From contig CAYUVO010000001.1 in NCBI GenBank assembly GCA_964448185.1, positions 1 to 64,000 on the forward strand: a stretch of 64,000 nt of DNA, written 5' to 3'. Every line of letters begins with the position of its first letter. The first letter of the stretch is position 1. Position numbers and translations under genes: made by a program. A model generated the notes under the pieces. The model was not told the origin of the DNA and searched no databases. It worked only from the letters and a program-made list of their open reading frames with translations. Below are positions 54,101 to 61,151 of the stretch, in pieces. The stretch comes from OFTM382 sp964448185 (GTDB lineage Bacteria > Planctomycetota > Phycisphaerae > Phycisphaerales > UBA1924).

Positions 54101-54409
54101 AACCGTCGCGACCTTGTAGCTCTCAAGAAACGGGGGTTCGTCTTCGTTCGCTTCGGGGTCGGCAGCCCGACCCGCCGCGTGGGCAAGTTCCGGGCTCGGC
54201 AGCGGCCGAGAGTCACGCGAGGGCAGCAGCAACTCGACGGTTTCGACCGAGTCGTACGGCATCTCTAGAAAGCTCAGCGCAGCAGCGGGGTCACCAATAA
54301 ACGGGTGCTCGTCTTCGTGATCACTTGGGGCTTGGTCCACGAACCGCGTGAACGATTCGACCCACAGCCGAAGCTTGCCGTCAACCCATGTGGCGTGCAC
54401 CGCGTCCAT
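51146..54409 (-). CDS. SNF2-family DEAD/DEAH-box helicase
   Basis: A 1087-residue SWI2/SNF2 ATPase. The first ~580 residues include the bacterial SNF2 N-terminal accessory domain. Motif I is CLADDMGLGKTVQLLALLAY, motif II is RIVLDEAQFIKNP, motif III is IALTGTPVENRLSELWS. The C-terminal lobe has RALIFTQFRQMGQILSVML, LFLHGGSTQKQRMAMIDQFQ and HYDRWWNPAVENQATDRAFR with IGQTRTVHVHKF, all helicase motifs IV-VI. The start at 54409 (ATG, with GAGAGG 5 bases upstream) is preferred to a GTG two codons earlier. Probably remodels protein-DNA or polymerase complexes, as for RapA-type relatives. Confidence 0.94.
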   Translation of the reverse strand: MDAVHATWVDGKLRLWVESFTRFVDQAPSDHEDEHPFIGDPAAALSFLEMPYDSVETVELLLPSRDSRPLPSPELAHAAGRAADPEANEDEPPFLESYKVATVSPRAADISAVLDRLLDASESEGSAESGGVAVSTRVLAGASIRSFAVAARVARHLLAQQRFVPMLLHKPGGAMSAGWRPWLSDEHQADRVMRLARSMPPACRASAKSTEQDSMAVVEAFLGTVIDSTVRGVLRSEGMMEALEAGGERGAGVDDPHVLWLGGLLGEERSLTTSTMLQSEMIKSVREWIGALDVRGQTSSWRLGVRVEEPVDLGIDDEGDEQSELEMSWLLRFELRSAEDPRLAVWAEDVWALPAEGTTIEGKRLENPHELLLTELGRASRICPAFEQALTEPEPSMLLMTTMQAYEFLREHRLLLEEQGVTVQVPDWWESPAMRLGTKLQIDSGPPGEDEHSGMGDSAGSTRLGLGTLVNYHWEIVVGDKTLSLHEFEELANRNTPLVRFGGKWVEIRPEDVNAALEFIRENPGGKMAFGEAMRLAYATDSRKTGVPVLGLEIGGWLSALLEQSGMGQKLPEVELPDTFLGTLRPYQLRGVSWLAFLERFGFGACLADDMGLGKTVQLLALLAYERAIAKQTRDHKEVPDDQKIEKVDAEHELVMPTLLVVPMSVVGNWQREAERFCPSLQVVIHHGPERMSGDALIEQCANSDVVVTTYALAHRDKDTIEKVRWRRIVLDEAQFIKNPTTKQSQAVRALPAERRIALTGTPVENRLSELWSIMDFLNPGYLGTAGNFQRRFSVPIERYRDKARGEQLRSLIGPFVLRRVKTDPTIIADLPEKIETREYCHLTREQAELYESTVKRVLAEVEQSQGMHRRGMVLSALIRLKQVCNHPAQALKDSEPGTPPDPSRSGKSVRLLEMLDEMLAAGDRALIFTQFRQMGQILSVMLRHELGREVLFLHGGSTQKQRMAMIDQFQDETGKIPIMILSLKAGGVGLNLTAANHVFHYDRWWNPAVENQATDRAFRIGQTRTVHVHKFVVRGTLEERIDEMIEQKTELAESIVGSGERWLTDLSSDDLKRILTMRQEAVTDEV

Positions 54410-54507
54410 CCGCACCTCTCTCCTGTGTCGGAGCCCAGAATCTGGCCGCCGAACACTGCTCCTACAAAAACGACTCCCCGCGAAATCCCGTCAAACCGAT
54501 TCCAAAA

Positions 54508-54580
54508 TGAGGGCGCAGGGACTCGAACCCTGGACCCGCGGATTAAAAGTCCGCTGCTCTGCCAACTGAGCTACGCCCTC
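54508..54580 (-). tRNA. tRNA-Lys (UUU)
   Basis: A 73-base cloverleaf on the minus strand. The acceptor is GAGGGCG/CGCCCTC with discriminator A. The D arm begins TAGCTCAGTTGGCAGAGCA. The anticodon stem GCGGA/TCCGC encloses CTTTTAA, giving anticodon UUU. The T arm is CAGGG-TTCGAGT-CCCTG. The 3' CCA is not encoded. Confidence 0.95.
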
Positions 54581-54758
54581 TGTGCTCCCTTTGAGCATGA
54601 CCACCACGATATGCACACCCCTGGCCGATCACCACCCTTGCGACAAACCTCCTGAGGGCGTTGCTCAGGATCGCACATCAAACCGCACTGGGCTCTACAC
54701 TCGCCCCGCACTCACCTGGCACTCACCGGCTCATCAAGAGCACCCGGAGGATTCTGTA

Positions 54759-55733
54759 ATGGCTCGACGCTCTACGCCCCTGATCGCTGACCCGTTCAAC
54801 TCCACCCTCCCCTTGAAGAGAACCTCCCTCCATAGAGCAATGCTCGCGGGGGCGGTGGCACTCCTTGCGAGCCAAGCAGCCGCCCAGACCTCCGAGCCGA
54901 CTGAGCCACTCGCCGAGCCCGCCGACCGTCTCGATGTCGTGCTCCATGCGGGGGGCACCTTTGATCTCTCCGCCGACTTCGACGAGGGCGACGTCTCCGT
55001 GTCTCGTCTCAACTCGGGCATCGACCTGATCTTCAAGCTCCCCGAGGACGCCCTGTTCATCCTCTCTGCCGAGTCTGAATATTCATGGTACGACTTCAAC
55101 GACGCCATCGGCCTGCTCGCAGGCACCGACGACCCTCTCGACCAGACCAACAGCTTCGGGTTCGGGGCCCAGATCATCGTCCCGATCAACGAACGCTGGA
55201 CCGCGTTCGGCGGCGGCCGAGTCCGGTGGTCATACGAAGAAGACGCCGACGTCAGCGAAGGACTTACCGTGGCGGGCACTGCCGGTGCCAGCTACAAGTT
55301 CGACAACGGGTTCACTCTCGGCATCGCGCTCTACGCAGCCTCGCGGCTCGAAGACGACGCACGATTCTTCGCCCTCCCCACCGTCGACTGGAACATCAAC
55401 GACCAATGGCGACTCAAATCCACCGGCCCCAAGCTCCGCTTGAGCTACTCCCCGACCGACCCGCTCACATGGTTCGCTGAAGGAGGCTGGGAGTCGCGTG
55501 AATACCGCCTCGACGACAACGGCCCGGCACCCGACGGCGTGCTCCGCGATGACCGCATCGCAGTCGAAGCAGGCGTGGTATGGAAACCCAACGAACACTT
55601 CGAGCTCACCGCTGCTGCGGGCGTTGTCGTTTACAACGAATACGAATTCCTCGACTCGACGGGCACCGAGCTCAGCGAAGAAGACGCCGACGCCGCGCTG
55701 CGTTTGCGACTCGGTGCCACGTTCCGGTTCTAG
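54759..55733 (+). CDS. Outer membrane beta-barrel protein
   Basis: A 324-residue protein with a signal peptide (RAMLAGAVALLASQAAAQ) after a basic N-terminus. The mature part is a series of alternating amphipathic strands (LDVVLHAGGTFDLSADFDEG, WTAFGGGRVRWSYEEDAD, LRLSYSPTDPLTWFAEGGW) and ends in LRLGATFRF, with a terminal aromatic typical of outer-membrane barrels. CGGAGG 8 bases before the ATG at 54759 supports the start. No known porin or transporter signature is visible. An outer-membrane location is inferred from strand pattern and C-terminal Phe. Confidence 0.8.
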   Translation: MARRSTPLIADPFNSTLPLKRTSLHRAMLAGAVALLASQAAAQTSEPTEPLAEPADRLDVVLHAGGTFDLSADFDEGDVSVSRLNSGIDLIFKLPEDALFILSAESEYSWYDFNDAIGLLAGTDDPLDQTNSFGFGAQIIVPINERWTAFGGGRVRWSYEEDADVSEGLTVAGTAGASYKFDNGFTLGIALYAASRLEDDARFFALPTVDWNINDQWRLKSTGPKLRLSYSPTDPLTWFAEGGWESREYRLDDNGPAPDGVLRDDRIAVEAGVVWKPNEHFELTAAAGVVVYNEYEFLDSTGTELSEEDADAALRLRLGATFRF

Positions 55734-55901
55734 ATCGTCTTCATTTCACACGCGGGCGGCATCCGCGACCTCCTCGCCGAGGCCAAGTCCGCAGCTTCCA
55801 AGGAGCGACTCTTCGCAACCCCCGCTCACGCGCCAAGCATACGAGCCGTCAGACACGGCCTAGTAACCGACTCCTGTGGCCGAGCGGTGCCAGTTGGTAT
55901 A

Positions 55902-56237
55902 TTAGGATTTCGGAAAACTCATATAATCTGCCAGTATCGAAAGCGACTTCACGTCTTGATCATGCACGTCTTCCCAGAATCCGGGTTTCATAAATGGCGG
56001 AAATGACATGCGGATACCGCCATCATCGTCAAGGCTTATCTTCCACCGAGAGTCGATGGAGTTGTCTACAACGCTAAACAGATGGGCCGGATACAGCACA
56101 GGGAGGGAGTGCCCGACAGAGATACGCAGGTCGTCATATGCGATGCCAAGTACCGTGTACTCGCGCCCTGGAACAAGCTCTTTCCATGTGTGGTTACTTC
56201 CATTCTTGTCACGGTTGGAAACACAGACAACTTTCAT
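55902..56237 (-). CDS. Candidate immunity protein 2
   Basis: A 111-residue protein with no recognised domain, MKVVCVSNRDKNGSNHTWKE at its N-terminus, then VPGREYTVLGIAYDDLRISV and a hydrophilic C-terminal half rich in Asp, Phe and Ser. It begins 22 bases after the Hint-linked toxin tip (56260-56634) on the same strand, the usual order of polymorphic toxin and immunity gene. The region has more A/T than the flanking genome. The assignment as immunity is by position and size. Confidence 0.55.
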   Translation of the reverse strand: MKVVCVSNRDKNGSNHTWKELVPGREYTVLGIAYDDLRISVGHSLPVLYPAHLFSVVDNSIDSRWKISLDDDGGIRMSFPPFMKPGFWEDVHDQDVKSLSILADYMSFPKS

Positions 56238-56259
56238 GGTCCTACTTGCCTCCTAGGCC

Positions 56260-56634
56260 CTAGAAGGGATCGGGTTCCCCTGCTCTCTTGCCACCAAATA
56301 CCTGCCCATTCTTTTCGTACCAGTGTAACTCATCGCCTTGCCGATTCCACCCCTTCTTCTTTTTCCAGTCTCGGATACGTCCGTCCCACAGTTCGATAAG
56401 GCGATCGATTTTGCGAATATCCTTGCCCTTAGCTATTATTTTAGAGCCTGACTTTACGTATTGACTAATATTGCAGTTATGCACCCACGTTCCGTGTTCG
56501 CCGACGAAGTAGGTAGGCGAGCCCGGGACCGAGAGATTGTAGATCGGCACACGCTCGTTGCCGAAGGCGACTCCCAGAACCTCTGCCGGGCCGTGCATGA
56601 CCGAGACCAACTCGCCGGTTTGTAGCTGGCGCAA
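56260..56634 (-). CDS. Orphan polymorphic-toxin C-terminal tip 2 (Hint-derived N-terminus)
   Basis: A 124-residue open frame starting at a TTG, MRQLQTGELVSVMHGPAEVL, followed by YNLSVPGSPTYFVGEHGTWV-HN, the end of a Hint autoprocessing domain. The C-terminal ~70 residues are a charged module, IDRLIELWDGRIRDWKKKKG and later GDELHWYEKNGQVFGGKRAG, ending in EPDPF, which would be the toxin. The upstream Hint half and any secretion domain are missing, so it is an orphan tip. The frame remains open upstream towards 56748 without a clear start. Activity is unknown. Translation in place is doubtful; recombination with a full-length toxin is likelier. Confidence 0.65.
   Translation of the reverse strand: MRQLQTGELVSVMHGPAEVLGVAFGNERVPIYNLSVPGSPTYFVGEHGTWVHNCNISQYVKSGSKIIAKGKDIRKIDRLIELWDGRIRDWKKKKGWNRQGDELHWYEKNGQVFGGKRAGEPDPF
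56477..56571 (-). repeat. 95-bp Hint-derived direct repeat, copy 2
   Basis: Nearly identical to 57664-57758, including 43 identical bases at the left end. It encodes YNLSVPGSPTYFVGEHGTWV. It joins the toxin tip to the Hint remnant and would allow recombination between cassettes. Confidence 0.9.
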
Positions 56635-56737
56635 CGAGGACCAAGCCGACGACGATAGCGGAAGGACGTGGCTGGCTGATTTCCTGCAATCACAGCGGCT
56701 TGTCGTTACTAGGCTCTGTTTGAGTAGCCGCCATGAC

Positions 56738-57346
56738 TTATTCAGGAATAACTGGATAGCCGTTTATGGACGGAGGATCTGACAGGAACTGGCGCACTTC
56801 ATCGATCGTAGCTGGTGTTATTGGAATAATTTTCTTGCCCAGCCATGCGATTTCACAAATATCCGTAGGTATTGACAATGTGCCACCTTGAAGCAATACA
56901 GAGCATTCAGCACCCAAAACGGCCCACTTGCAGTTGGTTTCCGAAACAAAGTAGGATACTTCGTTTACTACATCACGGCAATGTATATCACGCTCGCGTC
57001 GACAACTACCCCACCCAAGAGCCAATATTGGAGTCGATGTAAACGAGTCGAACGCCCATATCCCAAGCACTGAACATTTTGATGCTGGTTCCATATTTCG
57101 AAGAGAAAACAATATGGTATCACTGACTGGAGGATAGTTGGTGTTAATGAATTGTGCCGAGACACCGTTATAGATTGCATTATTAAATTCTGGATCACAT
57201 GAATTGGCACACAGTTCTATTTGTATACGCTGCACTAGATACCTGCGAACAACAGATTCGATAAGGGCTTCGGAGGCCTGTTTTGCTGAGTATTCAAAAG
57301 CCAACCACGCATATGCGACGGGAGCTTGAGGCGGCTTGATAATCAT
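56738..57346 (-). CDS. Candidate immunity protein 1
   Basis: A 202-residue soluble protein without a recognised family, beginning MIIKPPQAPVAYAWLAFEYS. It contains several Cys residues (SCDPEFNN, GSCRRERDIHCRD, WAVLGAECSVLLQ). It starts only 3 bases after the toxin tip 1 stop and is likely coupled to it. Base composition is much closer to 45% GC than the genome average, consistent with horizontal exchange. The immunity role is inferred from the order tip then immunity, repeated in the adjacent cassette. Confidence 0.55.
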   Translation of the reverse strand: MIIKPPQAPVAYAWLAFEYSAKQASEALIESVVRRYLVQRIQIELCANSCDPEFNNAIYNGVSAQFINTNYPPVSDTILFSLRNMEPASKCSVLGIWAFDSFTSTPILALGWGSCRRERDIHCRDVVNEVSYFVSETNCKWAVLGAECSVLLQGGTLSIPTDICEIAWLGKKIIPITPATIDEVRQFLSDPPSINGYPVIPE

Positions 57347-57349
57347 GGA

Positions 57350-57736
57350 TTAGCGATTTCTGAAAAACTTCTGTATCTGGGCCTCTGAGGGGATGAATGC
57401 ATTTGCAAACTGCCCTGCTTTCGAACCCGTTGTATACCAATGTAGCATAATTGGTTTATTCCCGTCAATTCTCGCAAACTTCACTATCGTTGGCTTGCCG
57501 GAAAGCGTGCCAAATCCTTCTACACCGCTGTTATTTGCTTTGCTTAGGATGCCGTGCCACATATTTCGATCCACACTCACCCCGTGAGCACTGGCCCATT
57601 CTTGAGCATGTCTACCAAATGAATGGCTGAAGCGTTTCGACCCCTTAAGAATGATCCCACAATTATGCACCCACGTTCCGTGTTCGCCGACGAAGTAGGT
57701 AGGCGGTCCCGGGACCGTGAAATTGTAGGCCAGCAC
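57350..57736 (-). CDS. Orphan polymorphic-toxin C-terminal tip 1 (Hint-derived N-terminus)
   Basis: A 128-residue open frame, MLAYNFTVPGPPTYFVGEHG-TWVHN at its N-terminus, the same Hint end as in tip 2. The following ~100 residues form a different toxin candidate: KRFSHSFGRHAQEWASAHGV, MWHGILSKANNSGVEGFGTL and FARIDGNKPIMLHWYTTGSK, with AFIPSEAQIQKFFRN at the end. The HxxxxH and Arg/His-rich patches suggest a nuclease-like module, but this is a guess. The N-terminal part of the toxin is absent, replaced upstream by the EVE-domain gene, 36 bases away. Confidence 0.65.
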   Translation of the reverse strand: MLAYNFTVPGPPTYFVGEHGTWVHNCGIILKGSKRFSHSFGRHAQEWASAHGVSVDRNMWHGILSKANNSGVEGFGTLSGKPTIVKFARIDGNKPIMLHWYTTGSKAGQFANAFIPSEAQIQKFFRNR

Positions 57737-57758
57737 ACGCTCGTTGCCGAAGGCGACC
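57664..57758 (-). repeat. 95-bp Hint-derived direct repeat, copy 1
   Basis: Copy 1 of the repeat at 56477-56571, with about 8 mismatches counted by eye. It encodes YNFTVPGPPTYFVGEHGTWV. Confidence 0.9.
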
Positions 57759-57772
57759 GCCCGAACCTGCTC

Positions 57773-58198
57773 TTACACGCCCGCCAACTCACGCAGCAGC
57801 ACGTCGAGCTCCTCGGGCACGGGCATTACGCTCAGGCGTGATTGGCGAATCAGAGCGAGCTGATCGAATCTGCCATCCGCTTTGAGTGCTTTCAGCGTAA
57901 TCGGCTCCGCCAGCTCAGCCACCGGCGCGATATCAATCAGCACGCCTTTGGGGTCGCCCTTGGCGGTCATGCCCGGCTGATCGGGATCGGGGTACGGCCC
58001 CTTGACCACGCGGGCGATGCCGACGATCGCTTTGTCGGTCTGGCTGTGATAGATCCATGCGGTATCGCCCTTGCGCATCGCACGCATGTTCATCTGTGCG
58101 GTCGCGTTGCGTACGCCGTCCCAGTGGGTTCGCGTGTCGCGCACAAGATCGGCGTAGCTATAAACGCCCGGCTCGGATTTGAGGATGTAGCTCGCCAT
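57773..58198 (-). CDS. EVE domain protein
   Basis: A 141-residue EVE (PUA-like) protein. It opens MASYILKSEPGVYSYADLVR, then HWDGVRNATAQMNMRAMRKG, DTAWIYHSQTDKAIVGIARV and LSVMPVPEELDVLL, the standard EVE pattern. EVE domains bind modified bases in DNA or RNA and accompany some restriction and defence systems. GC content and codon use return to the genome norm here. It lies just outside the toxin cassettes, but no shared function is suggested. The next upstream gene is separated by a terminator. Confidence 0.85.
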   Translation of the reverse strand: MASYILKSEPGVYSYADLVRDTRTHWDGVRNATAQMNMRAMRKGDTAWIYHSQTDKAIVGIARVVKGPYPDPDQPGMTAKGDPKGVLIDIAPVAELAEPITLKALKADGRFDQLALIRQSRLSVMPVPEELDVLLRELAGV

Positions 58199-58242
58199 GC
58201 TCTAAGCGTAGGGGTGGATGTTCAGGGAATGTGCGCACAAGA

Positions 58243-58272
58243 AAGCCCCGCTCCAAGATGGAAGCGGGGCTT
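58243..58272 (-). terminator. Intrinsic terminator of the Cys-rich repeat gene
   Basis: A 10-bp stem AAGCCCCGCT/AGCGGGGCTT with a 10-base loop. On the minus strand it is followed by TC and the next bases. It lies 28 bases after the stop of the gene at 58301-58849. Confidence 0.75.
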
Positions 58273-58300
58273 GCGGTGGTCAGATATTTATCAACGGGCT

Positions 58301-58849
58301 TTAGCCGTTGTCGTCGGGCTTCTCGCTGGTCACGAGTTGCTCAGCCTTGGTGTCGTCGCAGCTCTCGGCCTTCTTCTCTGCACAGGCCTCGGACTTGTCA
58401 GCAACGAGTTGAACCGAAGCGACTTGCTCGGCCTTGCTCTCGTCGCAGTCGCTCTTGCTCGCTTTGTCCTCGGAGCAAGCCATGGCCTTTTTGTCGTCGC
58501 AAGCTTCGGTCTTCCCAGCAACGAGCAGGACCGCAGCCGTCTGCTCGGTCGGCTCCGCCTTATCGCAGCTCTCGGCCTTCTTCTCTGCACAGGCCTCGGA
58601 CTTGTCAGCAACGAGTTGAACCGAAGCGACTTGCTCGGCCTTGCTCTCGTCGCAGTCGCTCTTGCTCGCTTTGTCCTCGGAGCAAGCTGCGCCCTGCTCA
58701 GCAACGAGCTGGACCGCAGCCGTTTGCTTGGTCTGGCAGCTCCCCAAGGGGCTACCAGTGGCCATCAGGTTGAAACCGGCAAACCCGGCAGCACCCAAGA
58801 CAGCAACCGACGTCAAAAGCTTCGCAATACCCATAGCAGCAAGACTCAT
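58301..58849 (-). CDS. Exported Cys/Lys/Glu-rich tandem-repeat protein
   Basis: A 182-residue protein. An N-terminal hydrophobic segment, LLTSVAVLGAAGFAGFNLMA, ends at SPLGSC, which could be a lipobox (LGS-Cys) or a signal-anchor. The rest consists of repeat units: ACSEDKASKSDCDESKAEQV, ASVQLVADKSEACAEKKAES and C occur twice without a change, interspersed with related units (EQTAAVLLVAGKTEACDDKK). About 15 Cys occur in CxxxKxxxSDC and EAC patterns. The start at 58849 has AAGGAG 5 bases upstream. No known family; metal binding or disulphide-linked stalk are both possible. Confidence 0.65.
   Translation of the reverse strand: MSLAAMGIAKLLTSVAVLGAAGFAGFNLMATGSPLGSCQTKQTAAVQLVAEQGAACSEDKASKSDCDESKAEQVASVQLVADKSEACAEKKAESCDKAEPTEQTAAVLLVAGKTEACDDKKAMACSEDKASKSDCDESKAEQVASVQLVADKSEACAEKKAESCDDTKAEQLVTSEKPDDNG
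58366..58686 (-). repeat. Internal ~117-bp direct repeats of the Cys-rich gene
   Basis: Copies at about 58366-58481 and 58570-58686 appear identical over more than 100 bases, encoding the identical protein repeat. Such identity indicates recent duplication or gene conversion. Confidence 0.85.
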
Positions 58850-59273
58850 GGCAACTCCTTTAGCGTTCGATGACCGCCGCGAAGGCAGCTCGAAAGACCT
58901 ATCTAATCTCAGACCGCGATCAAGGTACAACGACCCCGATTGAGGCCGCGACCGAACACGCCCCGCACGCTGCGGCGATGTGCTTACAAAGTGTACCGCG
59001 CCATCGGCTCGCGGTGCATCAAAATCCATATCGGCCTTAGAAACCCGGGAGATCATCCAGACCTGCATCCCTTTCTCGGACGGGGTTCAGAGCCCCACCC
59101 GCTCGGTCGATACTGCCTTGGTTCAACGCCCTTCGAGCGGCCTAAGTGATGGCCCAAGTGGTGGCCCAAGAGACCGATAAGCCCATCCCATGGGGCTCTC
59201 TAGCGTCCCCACAGCCCTTTACCGCTCGAAAGCAACGAACACGTACCGACCGTTTATAGGGAGAGCCCGTTTC
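58850..59273. other. Divergent intergenic region
   Basis: About 420 bases between the Cys-rich gene and the coiled-coil gene. A 12-bp tandem (TGGTGGCCCAAG-like) sits near 59146-59168. I found no recognisable gene or RNA. Confidence 0.5.
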
Positions 59274-61058
59274 GTGAACCCCAAGCCCGGCCAAGACCCA
59301 CCACCCTCAGACGTGCGCTCTCCTGCCACCTCATCTGCAGAGCAGGACGTCACACAGGTCATCGCCGACGTCGAGAATCAACTGCTTCGACTCAAGGAAG
59401 CCGATTCGCAGCGTCGTGCGTTGTCCGCCGAGCTTGAGAATCGCGAGCAGGATCTCGCCGATCGTGAGCTTCAACTCGCCGAGGCCGCTGAGGCTCTCAA
59501 AGCCCAACAGGCCGAGGACCAACAGCACCAGACCCAGCTCAACGACCAGCTCACCAGCCAGATCGAATCGCAGCAGGCCGAACTCGAACAACAGCGTGCG
59601 CTCGTCGATCAGCACACGAGCCAAGCCGAAGCCATCCGCGTACAGCTCGATGAACATCAATCACTCAGCAGCCAACGCGACGAAGAACTCGCCTCGCTCA
59701 ACGCCCAGCTCGAATCGTTGCGCACCGAGCAATCGGCCTCTGCGGAAGAAAGTAATGCTCGGCTCGCCGAGATCCAGACCCACCGAGAGCTCGCCGACAA
59801 CAGCCGCGAACAAGCCGAGAGTTTACAAGTCGAACGCGATCAGGCGGTTGTTGAGCTGACCGAGGCCAAAGGCCGCGCCGAACGCCTGACCGCCGAACTC
59901 CAAGCGTCCCAAGGCGAGCAATCGGATGACGTCCGCGAGCTTGCAGCCCGTGTCGAGCAAGCCTCGCAAGAACGTGACCGGGCGCTCGCCGAGCTCGATC
60001 AACTCCGTGGCCAGATCGGAGTGCTCACGCTCGAACGCGACGCACTCAGCGAACAACTCGTCCTCCTCCAGGGCGAGCTGCAGGCTGCACGGAAGGCGGA
60101 ACGGGCAAAGCCCAGCACCCCCGCTGCAAGCCCTGCAAACAACCGCCCCCCCTCCAACCGACCCATGCCGCCCGTTCGGGTCGAGTCACGCATGCGTCGT
60201 CTGCGCGGCGTTCGCACAGTACTCTTTGCACGCACTCGCAAAATCCGTCGCGCGGGCGAGGTGCTCCAACAGCGAGTCGAGCAGTGCGACCTTCTACTGG
60301 TGCAGCGCCGCGAGCTTTCGGCTGCCAAACGAGCAATCGACGTGCTCCATGAACGAGTGGAAGTCTCCCTCGCCAAAATCAATAGCAGCATCCAGATCGC
60401 CGCCTGGGTCGTGACGCTCTCCATGCTCGCCGGGTTGTCGTGGGTGATCGCGGGTCGTGTCGCACCCCCGAGCTACTCGGCGAACGCGATCATCAGCTCC
60501 GAAGTCATCGGTACCACCCAGGGCGATCTCGCTGCGTGGTCCTCGTTCCACACCGACTTGCTCACGCATCCCCGGCTCGTCGAGCGGGTCGCTGCCCGGC
60601 TCAAACGCCGCGGGATGACCGAAGATGCCAGTGTCGAAGCGGTCCACGCCGTGCTCGACGATCGGCTCGTATCCCGCGAGAACACGCCGGGCAGACTCGA
60701 ACTCGAGATCGTACTCGAAGGCGCAGGCAGGGCCGAACGCTGGATGGAAACCTACGTCACTTCGCTCGTCGCCGAAGCCAATGAATCGCGTCCTCGTCGC
60801 CGCGACGGGCTCTCGACGGTCATCACCGAGCCGTCCACGATTCGTGAGGATCCCGTCAGCGATCAGCGTCCCAAGTATGCGGGCATCGGGCTTGGGATCT
60901 CTGCTTCGTTTGCTGCGATGGTCTGGTTCGGGCTGTGGAAGACCATGGCCAGAGTTCGCAAGAAGTACGAAGCCTCGAACCGACTCGAAGAGATCCTCAA
61001 CGAGGCTCGCTGGGTAGACCCCGTGCCCGACGTGGCCCGGCGCTCACTGCGCGGGTAG
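59274..61058 (+). CDS. Coiled-coil membrane protein resembling a polysaccharide chain-length determinant
   Basis: A 594-residue protein. Residues ~20-275 are a long coiled coil rich in Gln, Glu and Ala (repeats of EQQRAL and LESLRTEQ). A Pro-rich linker precedes a basic region. Transmembrane segment 1 (AAWVVTLSMLAGLSWVIAGR) is near 375-395, then a periplasmic domain starting SYSANAIISSEVIG with a RLELEIVLEG strand, and transmembrane segment 2 (GIGLGISASFAAMVWFGLW) near 535. Two helices flanking an alpha/beta domain is the layout of Wzz/BY-kinase-type chain-length determinants, here with a cytoplasmic coiled coil. The GTG at 59274 with AGGGAG ~10 bases upstream is preferred to the ATG at 59190, which lacks a ribosome binding site. 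Confidence 0.65.
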   Translation: MNPKPGQDPPPSDVRSPATSSAEQDVTQVIADVENQLLRLKEADSQRRALSAELENREQDLADRELQLAEAAEALKAQQAEDQQHQTQLNDQLTSQIESQQAELEQQRALVDQHTSQAEAIRVQLDEHQSLSSQRDEELASLNAQLESLRTEQSASAEESNARLAEIQTHRELADNSREQAESLQVERDQAVVELTEAKGRAERLTAELQASQGEQSDDVRELAARVEQASQERDRALAELDQLRGQIGVLTLERDALSEQLVLLQGELQAARKAERAKPSTPAASPANNRPPSNRPMPPVRVESRMRRLRGVRTVLFARTRKIRRAGEVLQQRVEQCDLLLVQRRELSAAKRAIDVLHERVEVSLAKINSSIQIAAWVVTLSMLAGLSWVIAGRVAPPSYSANAIISSEVIGTTQGDLAAWSSFHTDLLTHPRLVERVAARLKRRGMTEDASVEAVHAVLDDRLVSRENTPGRLELEIVLEGAGRAERWMETYVTSLVAEANESRPRRRDGLSTVITEPSTIREDPVSDQRPKYAGIGLGISASFAAMVWFGLWKTMARVRKKYEASNRLEEILNEARWVDPVPDVARRSLRG

Positions 61059-61151
61059 AAGCCCGCCTGACCAGACACATGAACAACCAAAACCCCTTTG
61101 CTCGCGCAAGAAGGGCTCGGAAGCTTTGCTTTCATGCTGGAGCGATTGGCT

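Noticed and set aside
55734..55880. Coding-like stretch (AEAKSAASKERLFATPAHAP) after the outer-membrane protein stop
   Set aside because: No start codon or recognisable homology; probably compositional, though a gene relic is not excluded.
58231..58873. Plus-strand repeat-rich frames over the Cys-rich gene
   Set aside because: They are antisense images of the real tandem repeats; the minus frame has a ribosome binding site, hydrophobic signal and terminator.
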